NCBI GenBank assembly: GCA_032209605.1
Contig: JASFXZ010000001.1
Location: forward strand, 14,526,256 to 14,590,255
Origin: Mactromeris polynyma
Taxonomy: Eukaryota > Mollusca > Bivalvia > Venerida > Mactridae
Direction: 5' to 3'
Length of the DNA: 64,000 nucleotides
Both the position numbers and the translations under genes were made by a program. The notes below the pieces were generated by a model, which saw nothing but the letters and a program-made list of their open reading frames with translations, did not search any database and was not told the origin of the DNA. Below are positions 37,101-52,800 of the stretch, in pieces. Within the stretch, counting starts at the first letter, position 1. Each line of letters begins with the position of its first letter.

Positions 37101-37819
37101 GCATTCTAAAAAATAGGAACTTGAAGATTGAAAAGATTTGATAACTCAATTAATGTTTAAGAATTGTAATCAACTACATAACTTAGATGGCCTGTCGGAA
37201 AACCATTGTTTTGTTTTCAGCATGAGCCAATCAAATCAACTTTTAAAACGATAGCTAAAGAAATTTTATCTAGCTTACATCGTATTATAGATGTGAACAA
37301 TGACCTATGACGGAACCGTAGATATAGAGTTCGGACAATTTTAGTTTCTGGTGTTAGAAATGTCGGTCTATTCAATACAACTTATTTTACGCTATATTAG
37401 CTGTGCGCTAAACTTCGCTAGCCACCTCTACCTCACATCGTTTTTACAGCTACACCCCTGCAAATGTGGAATTCAGATGATTTTCGAACATTCGAACTGA
37501 ACAATATGAGGCCGAATAGACTCGTCCGATTTGACTTTTATTGAGTGAAAAAATATTCTACTATACTTCTGACTCTATTTTTACTTCAATAATATATTTG
37601 TAGTAGGTCGAACTGCTCGGCGGTAACATTACCTCGGATTTCCCACTTTTCGACGCAGGTTTTTTGTGTACAAAACCGTTTCACACACCCCATAACCGAG
37701 TTAATTATAGGAACCAATCAAAAACGTTTTCGAAATGCAGCCGCAATAAAGTTGCCATGACAATAGGGTCAGTGTCATCTTCAATGGTTTGACAGGTGCT
37801 TGACAAAGCATCTCGAAGC

Positions 37820-37875
37820 ATGTATGCGAAAGGAAAGGGATCGTCTGTCCCATCGGATGCACAAGCGAGAGAAAA
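37820..37875 (+). CDS. SSBP: SSBP exon 1 (start)
   Basis: ATG at 37820 opens [18 protein letters not shown], versus MFAKGKGSAVPSDGQAREK in vertebrates. Donor AA|GTAAGT after 37875 leaves two bases that complete Lys19 in exon 2. The match starts at the Met, so the start codon is secure. Confidence 0.97.
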
Positions 37876-40800
37876 GTAAGTAGCAATTAGCTTTATTTTT
37901 GTATCGATTATGTTCTATGTTGTGTATTAAAAACTCGGTGCATGCAAGACGTTTTCAACGTTTGATTTCGTCCAATGATTTTCCACCTGCGAATCAGTTC
38001 GCGTTATCGGACTTGAAAGTTAGTTATTGTTTCAATTTACCATTCACCGTCTTCACATAGGTTTTTCTTGATTAAACCTATGTAATTCTTGTTCAGTTAC
38101 AGTTTCGATGTACTCGAACTGTTGGATAATGCACTGTTTCCTGTTGATCAGCATTGTTTACATCGTTCCAATCAAAGCGCTGAAAGGGATGTTCGCACGG
38201 TTGTCTCCCTTTAAATGAACATGTACACATTCTTGTTACTTGCATCATGTTCTATCTCATACATGATTTTGATTTGTAATTGTTACTAAACTATTGAAAT
38301 TTTAATTGTGTTTTTTTTTCGAAACTATTTTTGTCTGTTTGAAAATGGATGGGTACTGAATATAGGTTTAATAATAATAGTATGTTGGAATCACTGACTA
38401 GTAATGTTAACTCAGTGTTCCTTATCGTCTGTCTGGGTTTAATTTTTTCTGTTTGGAAGTAATCCATCTTCGGTTATTTGGAGAAAATTCTTTTTGATAT
38501 CTTGTGCTAATTTAAAAATATTTGTTGTTTAAAACTGTTGACAAAGGCCTGATATGAAATTTTGAGTGTTTTTAAGGTAAATAAATGGACATCTATGCAC
38601 ATATTTGTCTAAATGTTGTTAACCCTTTACTCCATGATCACTCGATTTCACGCCCTAATCGTATCTCCATGATCACACGTTTTCACTCACTTGTTTTCAA
38701 ACTGCTATAAATCCATTTTTTTAAGTATAATCACTTAATGATTCCATTTTAAACATCATTCTTTTATCTATTGAAAGCATGCGTAAAATTATAGTGTTTA
38801 TATTTAAACTTTATCCAAAAATAGCGCATAAACAATCACAGGTAAAGATTTTCACCACACACGACTTTTCTACAAATATGCACTGTGTCCGAATTTACAG
38901 ACATCTGGCAATGTTCCAATTTGCTTCACTGGTAAACAAAATCTTTAAGTAGGTCAATTGTTACATTCTGCCACAGTCATACTCAGAATTAGGATCTTTC
39001 AAATATTTCATCTTCTTTCATTTTCGCCGCTGCTATTCATCATGAAAACTGTCAATATCACATTCCGTTCAGTGTGACACGAGTGTGGTATTGTTTTAAA
39101 AATCAAAGGGATTAAATTATAAAAAACTAGTAAGTGATCTTGCTAATCAACTAATTGTGTAGGTCACCCGGGGGTTTTATTGCTTTCTTTGTTTTGACAG
39201 CTGTCTGGGGAGATATTTTGGGTCCCAATTATACAAGCAGTTGTTGTTGTTGTAAAATAAGATGATTTGAACTTTTATTAGTGCAGTTTAGGCAAATGTG
39301 TTGATATACCTTTAAGAAGCAAATATTCCAGATTTATGTCATATAAACTAATAGAATTAATAGAGATGTTAGTTTTAGCCTTATTTTTTTCTGAAAAAAT
39401 AGTGTCTAAAAACGGCCGCGAATCCAGTTTGAGTTGATTTGTAAATTTACTCTAAAGAACACCGGTAGTTTTCACACGTTTTTTTGGTCATATTATAACA
39501 TCTGGTGAATAACTAGACACAAAAGTCTTTGTTTAAAGCAATATTCATCTAATTATGATGTTTGATTACAATATAAGGATCAACCATTTAAGTGTTGGGC
39601 ACTCAGTTTTACATACATATGTTAATTATGTGAACATCTACAGTGTGGTCGAACGTGTTTTTTGCATGAATACATTCATTTTAAAATTGAATAATTAGAA
39701 ATATAGACTGAAATTATGACTGGAGTATAAATTGTTTTCGTATATAAATAATTGTAATAGCCAATTAATATGTTCAATTTGGATTATAATCCCAATTTCA
39801 CCATTTCATTTTTTAGAAATATGCCAATTGTATGTAAATCTTAAATTATTATTTGTGTATCTTCAATGATTTTTAACCCAATATAATTTACATCATTATA
39901 CAGAAAATTCAATTCCCTACGAGTACAACTTTTAAGTTCACGTATAAATGATTAAACCAAAACTTTACACTGTTATTTCATGTTGAAGTATATAGGTGTC
40001 AATCACCAATTATTTTCCAATAACCTGTATGGAGATAGTGTAGGCTATGTGACCAGTCTCTTATCAGGATACAGTAGGTAAATGGGTTAGGGGTCTATGG
40101 AGTAAAGGGTTAAGTGGGTCGAAATTACAGATCAACAGGCTAGTTGTCACAGAGTAACATAACTTGTAGCAGGCTTCCCGAAAGTTAAAATTGTCTGCCT
40201 GTCCACCGATTAAAGTAATTCTCATGTTGGTATGTTTTTTCAGTGTTATGTTGTCCCTTGTTTCAAGTATGTTTTTTTTACCTGGGTTTGTCTGTGTTTC
40301 TGGATTCTCAATTATATTGGTGTATTGGGAAAAGCCGCCAGTAACTGTTTAGCAATGACATGGGACGAAATGAACATGAGCAAAACGCCTCGAGTACGAA
40401 ACAATAACACTTTGCAAAAACCGAAAAAAAACGTGCTTGCTTTTTCTATAATCAAATATTTAACGAACATTTATAAATCCTGTGCAATCGTATGGAATTA
40501 ATTACACTGTTGCATGTAATCACCAACCCAAACACTGGATTCAACAGTTTGAAGCTAGCACGAGAAATAATTGTGAACCAGTGCCGGTGAAGGGTGTAAA
40601 TAAAGGTAAACAACGACGATTTAACACCTAATACTTCACATTTACGGCAAAATACAGAAGTTAAAGTTTGCAATGACAATTTTATTATAAATATCTTGTA
40701 TTTATTCTTCATGAGAGCATATTTTTCGTCGTCATTTGGTCCTTTACCGGACCGGGTCAATATGTACTGGTCAATCCGACGGTCCGGCATATTTCGGGAA

Positions 40801-43800
40801 GCCTGTAATGTAGAATATCATTCATCATATGAAAACACATGTCAGGGTTTAGGGATATTTAGTAAGAGCTGAGTTATTGCCCTTGATTGAGTTAAGTGGG
40901 ATAACACATTTCTAGTTAACAAATTAATTTCATTTGCTACTAGCTCTCTTTCTGCTGCTAGATTGTGGTTACATAAAGAAAATAATCCTAATACCTGGCA
41001 TGTTTCTGTAGAGGTATGGTGGTATTGTAGAATTGATACATGCGCTTTCAGGTGGTTAAGTGTCAGGCACTTAAATTGTTGGAACAGTGGTAAAAACAAC
41101 TGAACTTTAAGTAATTGTTGTGTATACCTTTTCCGTGAACTAACCAAAATAGGTGGAATATGTTTCTATGATTAAAGTCTGCCTTTGTTGGATGGAAATA
41201 GTATTTCCTTTGTTGTTGATTGTAGAATTTCCAACTTTGTTACCTGTTCACACTTATATTGACCCGACATGTCAAGTGATCGGACACATTTGTAAAAGCT
41301 GTTCAATGTTTGAAAATATGAGCTATGTACTCCATGCATTCAGGCATGTCTTAAGAATTATCTGCAGGTTCGCTGGATTGCATGTTTATTTGGGCCGTTA
41401 TTGGATTGATGCAAATGTGCATTCCAAGGTGTACACATGTCTAAGAGCTCCTCCATGAAAAGATCCACTGATCTTCAAAAATTCCATTCTTATGCCTGTT
41501 TATTTACAATGTAAACCATTTAATACTATAGTCAGTAATTAAGGGACATGGTCTTGTTCAGTGTATGTGTATAGTGGAACTATAAACTACATCTCCACCT
41601 AAAACTTTTCCATGGATTTTGACTGAACTTGACGGGAATGATCAGATCATCATTAGCTTGTCCTAATTCAGCCAAAATGGCAGTGAACTCAGGTGAGCAA
41701 TACAGAACCATCATCGTCCCCTTTTTCTTGGTTAGTTCTGGAAATAGCTGACACACATTTAACTTTTGTCTTCCCGAAATTTAAGGAAATTGTTGGAAAT
41801 TAAGTTCAGTGTCTGCCTAGAATGTCCATTGGTGAACAAAGTGTTTGCCAGAATTAGAATTGGAAAAACTTTCTGCAATTCCTGTTGCAGGTCAAGGTCA
41901 TGCTGTTTCATGTAAAATAGGCCTCATGTCTACCATAATATGTCTACTCCATCACTTGTTACCTCTGACATGAACAGATTTTTAGTTTACTGTATATAAT
42001 TTATAAAAGAAAAATGTTAATGAGATGATGTGCAGAACACAACTTTCAGTCACTCAGTTCAAAATAAAGGTTATGAATACAGTGAGGTCAAAGGTCAAGT
42101 ATATGGTTTTGAGGAGACATACATGTTTTTTGTTCCTGCAAACAACCATCTTGTCTGTATTTATTGAGCAAAATGTCTCAATGTATACTTGTGATAAATA
42201 ATTTGTATTTACTAATTGAGCAAAGAAATTAGAATATATACCATTACAGAAAATCTTTGCAGTATTCAACTGAAGCTAATTTGATCAGAGAAACTTTGGA
42301 AAGCAGATTGGTGCCACTTTGGTTTTTACCTGTTTTGGCAGATTTTTTAATGCTGATATTCGTTATGCATTGATTTTTTCTGTACATCATTTTCTGAGTG
42401 ATATATACTATGACATAATAATTTGTAATATTCTGGTCATCTGGCCTTATTTGGGAAGAGACAGGTTCACTGTACACTGTATCTTGTAAGATTGCTTGTT
42501 CTTCCAGTGGCAAGATTATTGTGACTGCGAATCGAGCAACCTGTGAGATTTTACACTTTGATTATGGACAGAGTTGACAAAATTCGTGCTGTTTTTGATC
42601 AGTATGATGACTGACTGAGAGCTTCGTCTTGATCTCTCATTAATTTCTCCTGACTTATTATATTTGTAACTGGCTGAGACATGTAATTTGAACCTATAAT
42701 ATTAACAAAATTGTTCATAAAAACCAAAATGTGCAGTATGCCCAAATGTACCTACTTGTTTGTTGAATTCCATGACCACTTAATGTTTTAGTTATTTCAT
42801 TTGTTGATGTGGATTTGTGACAATCGCACAAAAGTCTTCATGTTGTATAGTTTGCCATTTTTCATTTTCTACAAGTCACCAAAATTAACCGACAACGAAC
42901 AAATAAAATCTGAATAAAAGAACATGGCAACATATTTGCTTGGTAATTTTAAGGTCAGAGATATATATGTGACATATTTGGATTCACTTGTATACAGTAA
43001 CAGTTTTGGTGTTGTTTTTCGGCTGTAAATTTTGTTCTTTTATCGATTTCATCGATTTTAAGATCGCGATCCAGCAACTATAACTGAGTATATATATGTG
43101 ATGGCGGGCAGTGAATCATGATTACTCAAATATCCAAGCACTCGTTGGTGTTCTTTTAGAAATTAAGATGACACTAAAAAAATCTATTAAAATATGGCTT
43201 TATATGAGTTATTAAGACTTGTTGACCCCCCTATCCGTTAAAACGATATTCTTTCTAAAATAGTGTAATAATAAAAATTACTCCCAATAGGAATGTTGTT
43301 CAATATTAAGATAGTTCAGACCTAAATTAAAATTAAGTTTGTTTGCCCTTTACCGAGCGACCAGAGATTTAGCCGCCGACTCCAAAAAATTTATTGCAAA
43401 ATTCGGATTTTTTTGTTTTTGTTATAGACCCGAGACCGACCCGAGCGTTTACTAAACATAGTTTATATGCCTATGATCTAGCCTGGATGATCTTAGTTAA
43501 TCATGGTTAATTATTGATAGTCTAGACGACTATACACCATTATGTCACACTATGATGTGTGCAGTTTGTTCTTCTCAGTTATCAAAAGGCAAAACAATGA
43601 CTATTTTTGTTTCATTATGTTTGCCTTATGATAACTTCCTCTCGCTAGAAAGACTTTAGAACCCAAAGTTAGAAAAAAGTATGACACACAAATGTATGAC
43701 ACAATAATATTTGCATCAACAATTATTGAAGCCTTGTGCTCATACTCACTAAAACATACGGGCTATATAAAATATTAAAAATAAGTCCACATAAAGGTGT

Positions 43801-46800
43801 CAATTTTGCTTTCATTTTACCAACATGAATTTTTTCTGAATTGATCCGAGCTTATGTTAATTAACCATGTTTTTGACAACCACATGTCATTTAACCGTAT
43901 CTTTTTTAATATTTACAATTATTTTACTGTACCCGCCCACCCAATGTACCACGTGCTGAAATTACCTAATATTGTCCCCAATTTGCTATAAAAAAAGGGC
44001 TAGATGCCTGACAGCATTTGATATTCTTTAATGTTTTAGATCACCTGAGCACGAAGTAACAAAGTGGTAAGAGTTTTCCATTGCTTAGACCTTCAATAAA
44101 GTCAGTGTGTCATTGTGTTTAATAGATCTTGTACCCTATTTGCATACTTGACCGTTTTAATTTCCTCCTTTAGTTAAAACTACTATATGTTTTAACTGAA
44201 TTATATAATTTTCAAGTAATTGTTTAGACCAGGCATGTTCTAAAAACATGTGGGGATGCATCTAGCTAGACAGGTACATTAATTAGGACAAGTACAGTAT
44301 TTTTGTATTAGAAATATCAAATTCCACTCTGTGTCCTGTTTGGTTGGTTGCCAGGAAAATATGTCATTATGATTGAGTTGTGATTTAAGCACCAACTGTT
44401 GATACATTAACTGGATAACATGCATCTTTATATATATATATATAACTGATTAGAAGGCGTGGTATTTATATGGATGATTCCTTGAACTACGATTGATATA
44501 TATGTAATTTTGTTTATATTCTAATTCTGTTCTTCCGGCTTGTTTAATGAATATGATCTAAGCAAGGCTGTGTGTTCCATCGTGATGACTAAGCAAGTGA
44601 ATCAGCCTCATTTTACTTCACATGTAAACAAAGAAGTGGATAATTCCCAGGCATCGTTTCACCTATCGCCCTAAAAAAAGTTTAATCAAGGTGTGATTTC
44701 CTGCTTTTTTCGAAACTTAAATTTTTTTAATGCTTGCATCTTATAATAACATCAGACTTGAGAATTTTCCGCTGATTAATGGAAATAAAATGTTCGCATT
44801 GGTCATTTTTGAGACAATTTAAGCCATCTGAGATGCTTTCAAGCCAGGAGCTTCAGCGGCCCCCTAGACCCCTCGCCGAATTTTCAGCTGATTTGGAAAT
44901 TTTGCATTCTCATGCCAGTGTATCATATACCTCGGTTTAGCCGTGCGCCTGCCTGTAAGTGCTTTTATAGAAACTGTTTCTTGCTATCACTTAAGGCCGT
45001 CCTGAAATGATATTTTGTGTGGTGACCTGATTTCCCCCACCAAATTTGACCTGGGCTCAATTTTTTGGCTCCGTAATTTATTTAACTTTGTTTAGACTTA
45101 AAAAACTCCCTTATGATATGAAAAAAAATTGAAATACTAACTATCCCAAATATTGCAGGAGGGGTACTAAAAATAAAGAATCAATTTTAACAAATTTTTA
45201 TTAAGAATAACCTTGCATTGTATGTGTACAAATTATTGTCATTACGGAGAGCAGTTGAAATAGTTTTCTGAAGAATTAAAGCACCAAGTGTTCGTTGTTG
45301 AGTCATATTATTATGATGAAATCAATACATGATTTGTGATATTACAGGATTTTATAGACCTGTCTGTTCATATTTATAGACAAAGGTAGGGCTGGGAATT
45401 ATGTTTCTTCCATGTGAAAATAAGTTGGATATTATCTATAAACCTTTACTGTTAGTGCAAGGGTGTCAATAAGAGCCAGGAGCTGGTGAAATAACCCAGT
45501 AACTTAAGCATCATCACCTGGCTACTTTTCTTGTATGAATGATCATAATGAATAGGTGTACCCCACAGACTCCTGCCTACTTTTGGTGATTTTCCTGTTT
45601 CTTCAAGATTAAGTGACACCCATGTAGTGAATAGGGTACATCTGAAAATGTTGATGGGATGTAAAACTGAACACACCTGTGACTGATGCAATGTGACAGT
45701 TGAGTATGAGGACTCTTTTGAAGTTTTGTATCTGAATACCCTGTTGTTTTTTCAGAGCTTTAAAACCCTATTGCTGCATTAGTGTGGGATTTTCTAATTA
45801 TGTGTTGTTTTCAAATTGTTAGAAGCTCCTATCTGTATTTAAAGTTACTTCATGATTTGGTTACTTACAAGCTTTTGCTCAATTATTGATAAATCTCCGC
45901 ACATTTGTGACATTAGATTGGGACAAAACTACTGTAACAGACATGCATTACCAGAATTGAGGTACACTGGTTTTGGCATTGAATCATTCATACCGCATTT
46001 TACTGAGTATATTTGCCTCTGGCAAAGGTATAATAGTGTGATCATAAAGTTACAATTATTCCTTTAGATTATTTGTTTTGAAATTATTGAAAGAAATAGA
46101 GTGGTTTGAGTTTATCTGATCAATGTATTAAGCAGCTTTGTTTTGTTGAGAAAATTTAAGTTCGTATTCAAGCTCTCTTGTGTTTTGACCCATATGCCAG
46201 TAAAATCATATATCCTGAATTGATTTTTGTATTGACCTAAAACAGTATATGCAAATTAACCCAGACAAGCTGACCACATTGCTCACATTGATTTGCAACA
46301 TTTGAAGTACTGTTGATTCAAAATTAGTTGCAAGTACCATAATTATGGACATTATGCCTATTGGTCAATATTTTCCAAAATAATTGGCTGACCATCTCAC
46401 AGTTTGTATACAAAATTCTGTTTGCACAATTGAAACCTACTATAGTTGGTGTCTTTGTTGTTGCTATACATCTACTATAGTTGGTGTCTTTGTTGTTGCT
46501 ATACATCGCTAATTAAGGGTTGGTTCAAAACTAAAGAAACTTAGTTGTTCCTAATCATAGATTAGTCACAGAAGGTTTGCATCACCCCTTCAAATATATA
46601 TTTTCTTTTAACCAATTTATTCCACTTATATAAATTTTACAAACTCATATAATTTAAAAAATAAGAAGATTTTTTTCCTTGACGTCGTTGTATTGTGTAA
46701 GGCTCAGAGGATTCTTGCAATATTCTAGATCTGAGGTAAATTGGCGAGTAATATTTACCAAGTCTGACAATTGAATTTCATGAATTTTTAAACACTGGAG

Positions 46801-49800
46801 TTAATACTGGTTGGAACAAATGATAATTTACACTGCTGAAATACAAAACATAATGTTGTAGATTTTAGGAGTATGTTAGAAATACGATTGAAAGCATAAG
46901 CTTATTTGTTCTCAGATTCTTGCAGAATTTGTTACTAGGAGAGAACTTGGTTATGTTAAATGTTTGATTATCAACACTAGTCTATTTAACCCACACATCA
47001 GAAGGTCAAGGTTAGAGTTTCTTTCACAAAAACTCTCACCAAGTGGAGTGGATCGTTTTTGTTTCACAGCTGATAGCTAATGTTGAAAAATCCAGTTTTC
47101 AGCACATTGTAGCTAAATATGAATAAATATTGATTTATTGATCCCCCTTAGGCCCAAGAGAGAAATATCTTCATTTCTCCATAGAGAACATGTACACAGA
47201 TATTGCAGTTAGAAGGGAAGCGCCTGCAGGAAAAGGTTGAAGAAAATGTATAATGAGCAAATTATTGGCATTCAGTTTTCATGTATATAATGTTAACTTT
47301 AAGGAGCCGTGCTACATAACTATTGTTTTATTTATATTTCTTCATTGGTCTGAATAATTATCTCGCTGAGGGTGGATAAATTTATCAATTACGTATTATT
47401 TTATCAATATTCTACATACCATGAGTTTAAGCAGCAATACTGAATGTACTGAGTAATCTTCAACTCGCTTGTACTCACTTGTATTACTTGATGCTTGCTT
47501 TGCTTAGGAACTTAAAAATCATATTGGGTAATATTGATAGTTTGGTGGTTTTAAAAATCCCATGTTTTCGGTTCTGTACAGATTCTATGATAATGTACCG
47601 GCCCTTGGTCACATTGTTGCATGCAGAGTAAAAGTTTTTGTTCTGAATGAGAAACTTTGTTGGTTCATGAAATGTAGACATACATTGATTTGAAATAATC
47701 CAAAGATGAAAATAATATGTTTCTGTCTTGATGTTGTGATTCACTGAAGTTGTTACAGAATAACAGTGGTTTGAAAACTTCAATTGCTTTCGAAATTTTA
47801 TATACTGTAGAAGTAGTATAGTTTCTGATGTGGAAATGTTTGCAAATTTGATGAATTTGCAAAAAAATCAACCAGCATAAATTTCCTCATTCACAAATGA
47901 CAAAAATATTTTTATGTGACTTTATTTGATATATTACAATACTCATTGCGATGATTAGACTTCAAATCACTTGCCTCTCAATGCTACAGATTCAAATCTT
48001 CTGAATCTTTGTTTTTACTTTTTTTGGGTCAAAAAGTAGTGACATAAAAGTAGTACCTTTTGGTCAGATAGATTTATGAAGTTTTTCTCTTAATTTTTGC
48101 ACCCCCCCCCCCCCCCCCTGAAAATTGTGAATTTCATAACAATCCTTAAGAAATGTATAGTCTTTGTAAATGTACAATGTATACTTACCTTTTTAATTTT
48201 TTCTCATTTCAGGTTAGCATTATATGTATACGAATATTTATTACATGTTGGAGCTCAGAAAAGTGCACAGACTTTCTTGTCTGAGGTAGGTTAATTTTCT
48301 GCTAAAATTTTCTATTGTCTAAATTATTTGCCATTAAAATGCAGCTCTACACATTTTATGTGATCTAGAGATGGAAAATGTCAGCTCAACTCGAAAGCGT
48401 CATATCTCTGTAATAATTTATTACGATTTTAGCTCAGTTTTGTTCTCAATCATTCAATGAATGAATGATGTAAAATCATGGATTGAATATTGGTGTACTA
48501 CGGATATTGTGTATTATAATATTCAAGCTTATAATCTTCACACTTTTCCGGGTTTTATTCTATAATTAAGGTATTCAGTATCTGAGTTACTTGTAGATAA
48601 TTATGTTTTTCAGTGAAAGGTCATCGTATATAGGAATTAATTGTTGTCTATCGCATTTGTTACTGTTTACTGATCTGCTTGATTTTAGAATAGTCTAATT
48701 CGCTTCAGCTTAAAACCACACTGTAGCTGGAATTCTCAGCTAATGTTAGAAGGAAATTTTGTGAATGTATTCGAGTACTATTTTCAGAATTTTAGTATCA
48801 TGGGATTCTGGATAGGGGCTCAGTTAGTTGGTGTTCCCTGTCAACTATTTCAGACACCACTTGTTGTCCACATGTTTTTTTATCCATTGTACTATATTAC
48901 GCACTCAAGAATATTGGACCTAAATATTTGCCGAAAATACTGGAGGTACATTTTTTTGAAGTGCATGGTATATAGTCAAATAATTATGTATGTGGACAGT
49001 TAGGTACACCATGTGTCCATGCAAAATGTCTTGGTCTAAAAAATATGTACATGAAGCAATCCAGACACACAAAATAATATCCAAAATCTTTTTTTGGCAC
49101 TGTCTTAATGTGTTGTGAATTTTTTACATAGATAATATTCTTTATTCTAGTGCCTCTATTAATACCATTGTCTGGGACACACTGAACTTCACTCTGATGT
49201 TACAAGACCATTCATTTCTTTGCTGTAAAATTTACCTGTTTTTTCTCTCTCCTAGTTTTCTTTATATATCCACCTACTCTTGATTTTACATGATGATGAT
49301 TGCAATGAAGGTGAAGGTCACATATTTATTGTAATTTCTCTGGGATGTTAGTTGGCATACTTTCTCCTGTTCATTAAGAACCGAGCAGCAAAATAGTTGA
49401 AAGGTTTATTTTATTTTTAGATCTTAAAAAGTCTTAATTGAGGCATGTCAGTACAATTTTCTCAATTTATTATCAAATTAAGTTGCTTATTTAGTAAAAC
49501 TTGTGTGGGCAAAATAGGCACTTCAAAATATATTAAGTTCATAGAATTGACTCCTGCTCTTATTCTGAGAAAGTTTGTCTTATTGAAATAAAAAAAGACG
49601 TATTTGTTGGCTATAATTATCAGGGGTTCCACTAGGTGCCGAATATTGAGGTTCATTTCAATATAATTCCTTACCAGATTTTATAGTCAAATTACCTATA
49701 ATTCAGACAAAAATTGACCCTTCAGCCAGAATCCTGAGGGTTAAAATGTCATCTCAAGGGTCAAATGGAATCTCTGATTATCTCGAGAAGTTCTAGCGCA

Positions 49801-52800
49801 GTGTTGGAATTTAAAAAAAGTTTCGGATGTGATTATTTAGTGAAGCTTGTTTCCCACAATGTACATGAAAGCAATGAAAGTGATCCAGTCTAGCTGCATA
49901 CAAATAAAGAAACAGATAGTCATGTTTTGCTTTCACCTCTTGACATGACGTGTAAACATACGATCAGATTTAGTCAAAAGCTCTTAAGGTCATACAACAA
50001 TGTTGTTTGAGGATGTTTAGATAAGTAGATTAGCTTTTTTGCTCCGCATTTTAATGTACAGATCTTAACATTTTTTCCATTTTAATTATTGATTATTTTT
50101 CAAACATATCTGAAAGTACTCATTATAGTCATGAGGTATTTCATCTATTGGCTTAGGTTTTCTGGTAATACAAATGTATGTCTCTGAACTATCATAGTTC
50201 TAACCACTTTAACATTGATCACTCTATATGCTATATGTAGACTTGCCTTTGTTCACTAATTTTTTGCATTAAATACATTGTCCGCTAATCTTCTCAGAAA
50301 ACAAAAAAATTGAACAGTCGAAGATAATGAATGGAATCATTTTTTGGTAGTAGGGACCTTGGAGAGGGAAAAATGGGTGAAATAATAACACTCTATAAAG
50401 TTAAGGCCTCTGTTTCCAAACCTTGAGCTAATTACCTTTCAGTGGTTCAAATATGTATATTACTGATAAGTATTTTTAGATATTTGATAATACTACTAGT
50501 CAATGTTCTGGTTTTCTGACTGAAAACATCTATACAATGCTGTGAGGGGAAAATGTGACTCGGAATAGGAGAACATGTAGATTTTTCAGGGAGAGGAATG
50601 GGGTCTAATTTCAGCCCCGAATATGACTGAAAAAAACCACTTGGAATAGTCCTCCACATAACATATAGGAAAGTCACTTTTGTAACACTGTCAATTTTAG
50701 CTGTGTAGTTATTGAAAAGGACTGCAGGGCGTGTTTAATAAACTATTGGCAATCCTTTGTTTACTCCATGGCCACTATTTGAACTTGTCTTACATTTAAG
50801 GCTAAATCTTGTTGACTTGATGTAACATTGTGGGGGTTTAACTCTTGGTCAAAGATCTTATACTTTGTGTAAGATTGATATGTCTTGATTTTATTGTGCC
50901 CGATTACAGTAACATGACAGTAGTAAGGTGTGAAAGCAAAACTAGTATATCTACATATAAATACAGAACCAGATAGACTTTTTTCGCTTTCACCCAACAT
51001 TGTGGTCTGCGGTCAATAAATGTTGGTCAAGCTTTACTGTGTATTGGCTTGTAGCATGGTTGAGCTCTGTGTAAATGTGGCTGTATGTATAGGCTGTGGA
51101 TGACTGATTGTGATAAAATGTCTTACTTCATTGATTTATACCTAAATCTAACAATGAACTCTTCCGATGCAAGACTGTTCTAAATGGATAAGTTGTGTAA
51201 CTTTCAGGTCTTATTTTTGACCCAATATTGTCTGTAGATCTATAAAATGATACATTTTGTTCTGCCAAACACAATGCAGTATACACAATGTTTCTGTGTG
51301 TATGTGTATAACTTTCCCTGCAATAGAATTGAATCTAGGATAATTTTATAAAAGGAAGGTTTTTCATTCATTGCTGTTAAAATTAAATATAATTCATAAA
51401 CATTTCAAGAGCTTGGCTCAAAGAGTTGTAACTTAGTGTTGGTAAAGAAACATTTACAACTGTTATGCACCTAACTCGAGATTTCATTGTCGCAATGCTG
51501 GGTCTACGGGGCTGGTAGGATTGAAAGGGTTAGACCATTTGAAGCACTTGAAATTTGATAAATCTCAAACATGCAAAAACTGATGTGGTTTCATACCTGA
51601 AATTAAAGCACTGCATTTTATTGGCCATAAAACATGTAAGTAAGTAGTCAGACAGGATTTCGTGATCGATTAAGCTGTGGGGGTAAATGTAAAAACAGCA
51701 TAGTAAGTTAGGCTGTTCGTGAAAAAGCAGTGTACCTCAGTTTTTGTATAGGACCATTTACATGAGATTTGATGCAAACTTGTGACATGTATTTGTACTT
51801 GTGAATTTAAACTGAACAGAAGTGAAGTAAGAGTGAATGACATGCATGTATGGTTTGTATTTTAAAACATGTTTCACTTTTATCAGCTAGGCAAATCTGA
51901 GACTCAGTTATTGATTAAGGAAGTTATTTTATTAAATATTTTATAAATCCTGTGTCAATTATCTATGTAACATACATGTATGTATCATTGTATGTATTTT
52001 AGATTATAAAAAGCAACTCGGTCAGTCATTTTGCTCAAATATTAATAGTTTTAAGTAATTGTATCTTTAACTGAGCAGGGGCAGATACAGAGTTTCCGGT
52101 TAGGGGAAGTTGTAAATCATAGATCGGGTGAGGTTGCTCCTTGTTCAGGGGGGTTTGGAGGCGATGCCCCCCATAAGGTAACATCACTTTCTCGCTCAGC
52201 TACCTAATGTTGTTGTATCACCATGCTTAGTAGATATATAATGTCGATTGGGTAGGAAAATGTTTTTCCCGCTTCAGATACATAATGCTAAACAAGCTTG
52301 CCAGATTGGGGGGGGGGGGTGCACGCCAATCAGCCTATGCTGAGTATATATTTCGTGAGAGCTTAATGGTTTGGTACAAAACTCTAACAACAGCTTTTTA
52401 CAAAAACTGAGTTACAGTAGTATTACCCTAAACACTCTGGATATGAATTGTAAACATTTCGTTCAAAACAAAAATTGAAGAAAAATAACTGAATTTCCTG
52501 AGCATTTTCTCATTGTTTAAAAAAGTAATAACAACAAGGCCATTCTTTTAACACTGTGCAGAGCACGCTGCTGCTGATAGGCAAAATGTTCGATTCCCAG
52601 GTCTGGTTTATGTTTTCCATTATTATTTGACTATTGGTTCAACGACTGAAGTTATTTGTTCTCTACCAGGTCTATTGTTGCTTGTGGATAATCAAGGATC
52701 AGGATTATAAAGCTGAATTTAGAGACCAGTCTCCTAATACTTCCATACCATTGGTTAGTTTTCAAACTGAGCCCTGGATCAACCAATCTTAGGCTTGTAT

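Larger units (their letters stand above)
25673..37819. other. MRGBP-SSBP intergenic DNA
   Basis: No conserved exon found on either strand. It is filled with the satellites and MITEs listed separately. From 34200 to 37819, just before SSBP, it has no repeats of note and presumably holds SSBP 5' UTR and promoter sequence, but no TATA box or other element can be named with confidence. Confidence 0.5.
37876..48212 (+). other. SSBP intron 1, 10.3 kb
   Basis: No coding exon seen. It holds the 635-bp hAT-like MITE, a fragment of the AGCTCA element (41590-41725, 44035-44090), a 35-bp duplication and a poly-C run at 48101-48118 just before exon 2. A long first intron after a short first coding exon is a likely site for enhancers, which is inference. 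Confidence 0.6.

Noticed and set aside
40452..40790. 112-codon minus-strand frame
   Set aside because: Within the hAT-like element; no recognised transposase motif and overlaps a plus-strand frame.
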